Assembly (NCBI GenBank): GCA_013698135.1
Contig: JACCVM010000086.1
Location: 1 to 7,265 of the forward strand
Length of the DNA: 7,265 nucleotides
Direction: 5' to 3'
From: Euzebyaceae bacterium
Lineage (GTDB): Bacteria > Actinomycetota > Nitriliruptoria > Euzebyales > Egibacteraceae
Position numbers and translations under genes: made by a program. The notes beneath the pieces are model-generated. The model was not told where the DNA came from and did not search any database. It saw only the letters and a program-made list of their open reading frames with translations. This document shows positions 5,856 through 7,265 of the stretch, piece by piece (the first letter of the stretch is position 1; each line of letters begins with the position of its first letter).

Positions 5856-6713
5856 TCAGCGCTTAGGGTCGGCGGTGCCGCCGCCGGACGGCGCGGCCAC
5901 CCGCCCCTGCAGGCCGGGTAGCGGCACCCGGTAGGCGCACAGGTCGCAGTTCATGCGCACGTCGCCGATGATGGCTTCTGAGTAGCGGTCCAGCACGACC
6001 TCGGCGACCGCCGGATCGGGACCGAAGCGCCCGCCGTCGACCACTCGCAGACCGGCGTCCGCCGCGACTCGGTCGGCCGCCTGGCTGACGCTACGCTCCA
6101 GCCGCCCCGCCAGCAGCGACCAGCTGAACAGCACCACCCGCTGCGCACCCGCCGCGGCGACCCGGCGCAGCACCACCTCGATCCGCGGCCAGGTCACCCC
6201 GGCAAAGGCATGCTCTGCCCAGCGGTGGCCGCTGCCCTCCGCGAGGAACCTGGCCGCCTTGGCCAGGTCGGCGTTGGCGTCCGGATCGGAGGAACCCGCT
6301 GCCGTGACAACCAGCACCTCGTCGCCGCGGCCTTCGACTGGGCTGACGGCGTCGAGGCGTCGCCGGGCCAGCGCGAACAACTCGGCGTGCAAGCCGAGCA
6401 CGCGAGCATGCGCGATCGGCACATCGGGATGGTCGGCACGCGCCTGGGCCACGGCGTTGGGCACATCGGTCTTGGCGTGCCCAGCGCCGAGGTTGAGGAA
6501 GGGAACGGTCACGATCCGGTCCGCGCCCTGACTGACCAGGCGAGCCATGGCCACGTCCACGGAGGGCTCCGCGAAGTCCTCCAGCCAGCCATGCTCGACC
6601 GGCGCGGAGTGCCGGGCCCGAAGGTGGCCCAGCAGGACGTCCATCTCCTCGGCGCCCCGAGGGTCGCGGGTGCCGTGCGCGATGAGCAGCAGAGCTGGAG
6701 CGTCCGAGACCAT
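5856..6713 (-). CDS. cbiX: Sirohydrochlorin chelatase, CbiX type (two CbiX halves, C-terminal MNCDLC motif)
   Basis: The 285-residue cytosolic protein contains two tandem CbiX-like halves. The first (about 5-120) has the metal/porphyrin-binding His in LIAHGTRDPRG (H13) and a second conserved His in LGAGHAKTDVP (H79). The second (about 132-250) keeps the fold pattern (VVTAAGSSDPDAN, VVLFSWSLLAGRL) but has Ala-Ala where the first has the catalytic AHG, so only the N-terminal half should be catalytic. The tail DVRMNCDLCAYRVPLPG (251-267) carries the MxCxxC motif known from the B. megaterium-type CbiX that binds an Fe-S cluster. The reaction is metal insertion into sirohydrochlorin: cobalt toward cobalamin, or iron toward siroheme; sequence alone does not decide. 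No other cobalamin or siroheme gene is in the window. The ATG at 6711-6713 gives a normal N-terminus; there is no Shine-Dalgarno. It diverges from the small paralogue genes. Confidence 0.9.
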   Translation of the reverse strand: MVSDAPALLLIAHGTRDPRGAEEMDVLLGHLRARHSAPVEHGWLEDFAEPSVDVAMARLVSQGADRIVTVPFLNLGAGHAKTDVPNAVAQARADHPDVPIAHARVLGLHAELFALARRRLDAVSPVEGRGDEVLVVTAAGSSDPDANADLAKAARFLAEGSGHRWAEHAFAGVTWPRIEVVLRRVAAAGAQRVVLFSWSLLAGRLERSVSQAADRVAADAGLRVVDGGRFGPDPAVAEVVLDRYSEAIIGDVRMNCDLCAYRVPLPGLQGRVAAPSGGGTADPKR

Positions 6714-6719
6714 GCCGCC

Positions 6720-6725
6720 AGGATG
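6720..6725 (-). promoter_or_regulatory. Weak candidate -10 box (CATCCT) of cbiX
   Basis: Minus-strand CATCCT lies exactly six bases (GGCGGC) before the cbiX ATG. It differs from TANNNT only at the first base, and its spacing equals that at metF and serA. On its own it would be unremarkable; it is listed because of the repeated geometry in the window. Confidence 0.3.
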
Positions 6726-6814
6726 CCCACAGAGCGAGGGCGGGGCTAGGCCGGGATGTCACAGCAGCCTGCGATGCTGGACCGCACGATCGCTCCGACG
6801 ACAGTCCGACCGAC

Positions 6815-6820
6815 AGGAGG
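6815..6820 (+). promoter_or_regulatory. Shine-Dalgarno AGGAGG deciding a GTG start
   Basis: AGGAGG ends four bases before the GTG at 6825-6827. It is the only strong Shine-Dalgarno I see near a chosen start in this window, where the other assigned starts are SD-less. It supports the 81-residue product over the 104-residue one beginning at ATG 6756. Confidence 0.6.
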
Positions 6821-6824
6821 ACCG

Positions 6825-7070
6825 GTGTCGCGCCGCATTCAGCAGCCCCTACACCCGGAGAAGGCAGCGATGGTGCTGGTCGGCGCCGCGATGGACATCG
6901 ACGCCGTCGCGCACCGGACCGCCCTGAAACTGGAGGAGCTCGAGGCCGGAAGCGCGTATCCCAGAATGACGCGCGCCACCACCCAGGCCATCGAGTCGCT
7001 CGTCGAGGTGGCCAAGCGCCTTCGCGCCGACGGGCTGCTGGGACCCCCCGAGGGCTGGCCCCAGTCCTGA
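6825..7070 (+). CDS. Small AMDIDAVA-motif protein A, unknown family
   Basis: The 81-residue product (GTG start) is soluble and mostly helical in appearance, with no signal peptide, membrane span or Cys. I do not recognise a family. The core reads GAAMDIDAVAHR (20-31), followed by a charged helix-like stretch LKLEELEAG (34-42) and a C-terminal region TTQAIESLVEVAKRL (52-66) ending in GLLGPPEGWPQS. The start is chosen from the AGGAGG at 6815-6820 and because it makes the N-terminus (21 residues before AMDIDAVA) nearly the same length as in the downstream paralogue (24). An ATG at 6756 would add 23 residues (MSQQPAMLDRT...) with no counterpart there. The gene is divergent from cbiX and 25 bp upstream of its paralogue. 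Codon use is GC-rich like the rest of the window. Confidence 0.65.
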   Translation: MSRRIQQPLHPEKAAMVLVGAAMDIDAVAHRTALKLEELEAGSAYPRMTRATTQAIESLVEVAKRLRADGLLGPPEGWPQS

Positions 7071-7191
7071 CAGCTGGTTCTAGACTGCTGCGGCCATGAC
7101 TGCATCCTCTGACCCGCTTGCGGCGCAGCGCCACAAGGAAGAAGTGGCCATGGCGATCGCCGGGCTCGCGATGGATATCGACGCGGTCGCG
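6888..7191 (+). repeat. Diverged tandem duplication, strongest at two 24-bp blocks
   Basis: Blocks 6888-6911 and 7168-7191 encode the same eight residues (AMDIDAVA) and match at 22 of 24 bases; the two differences are silent third-position changes. Protein similarity extends on both sides (18 identities over 40 ungapped positions), while the DNA is otherwise diverged, pointing to an old gene duplication under protein-level constraint rather than a recent repeat. Confidence 0.6.
7081..7086 (+). promoter_or_regulatory. Candidate -10 box (TAGACT) of small gene B
   Basis: TAGACT fits TANNNT and lies nine bases before the ATG at 7096, in the 25-bp gap after gene A. With the usual 6-7 nt distance to the transcription start this would give a leader of only two or three bases. 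No Shine-Dalgarno is visible. Confidence 0.4.
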
Positions 7192-7265
7192 GTGCGGGCC
7201 GGGCGGCAAGTGGATCGCTTGGAGGGCCTCGACGCCGAGCCCAACGCCGTCGTGGCGGCACGCCG
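7096..7265 (+). CDS. Small AMDIDAVA-motif protein B, paralogue of A (3' end outside window)
   Basis: 56 codons are open to the right edge. The N-terminus MTASSDPLAAQRHKEEV leads into AMAIAGLAMDIDAVAVR (18-34), then a charged segment VDRLEGLDAEPNAV (39-52). Aligned without gaps to protein A with an offset of three residues (A 12-51, B 15-54), 18 of 40 positions are identical, including the complete AMDIDAVA block, so the two are tandem paralogues. Family and function are unknown to me; the conserved pair of Asp in MDID and the preceding hydrophobic-small pattern suggest a conserved helix or a binding surface. The ATG is chosen from the TAGACT box upstream and the N-terminal match with A. Confidence 0.6.
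   Translation, partial: MTASSDPLAAQRHKEEVAMAIAGLAMDIDAVAVRAGRQVDRLEGLDAEPNAVVAAR

Noticed and set aside
6091..7209. 372-codon minus-strand open frame over cbiX and the small genes
   Set aside because: Arg/Pro/Gly-rich shadow in another frame of cbiX; no recognisable motif.

Overview
The window looks like chromosomal DNA from a high-GC actinobacterium (Actinomycetota; class not resolvable from this stretch). Support: strong G/C bias at third codon positions, a long-form 3-phosphoglycerate dehydrogenase of the mycobacterial type, a CbiX with the C-terminal Cys motif, and several genes that start 6-7 nt after a TANNNT -10 hexamer with no Shine-Dalgarno, the usual sign of leaderless actinobacterial mRNAs. 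No tRNA, rRNA, CRISPR array, insertion sequence or phage gene was seen.

Layout. (1) 1-1390, minus: the 5' part of a PYROXD2/phytoene-desaturase-like FAD oxidoreductase running off the left edge. (2) 1391-1473: short divergent promoter region with a TACGCT hexamer in front of each gene. (3) 1474-4919, plus: metF, then serA with its own candidate -10 box, then a second D-2-hydroxyacid dehydrogenase whose ATG overlaps the serA stop (ATGA). (4) About 4883-4936: a 12-bp inverted repeat over the convergent gene ends. (5) 4913-5569, minus: remains of a gene for a secreted protein with an allene-oxide-cyclase/dirigent-like barrel, split over several frames and without a usable start codon. (6) 5566-5790, minus: a small membrane-anchored coiled-coil protein. 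(7) 5856-6713, minus: cbiX-type sirohydrochlorin chelatase. (8) 6825-7265, plus: two tandem small paralogous genes of unrecognised family sharing the motif AMDIDAVA; the second is cut by the right edge. No gene-free stretch exceeds about 300 bases; 4920-5565 holds only the broken gene.

How the genes may fit together. SerA starts serine synthesis; serine supplies one-carbon units as methylene-tetrahydrofolate, which MetF reduces to 5-methyl-tetrahydrofolate for methionine synthesis. CbiX inserts metal into sirohydrochlorin on the way to cobalamin or siroheme, so a link through B12-dependent methionine synthase is possible but is only inference, since cbiX lies on the opposite strand in a separate unit. 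The least explained parts are the tandem AMDIDAVA genes, the broken secreted gene and the two strong inverted repeats.
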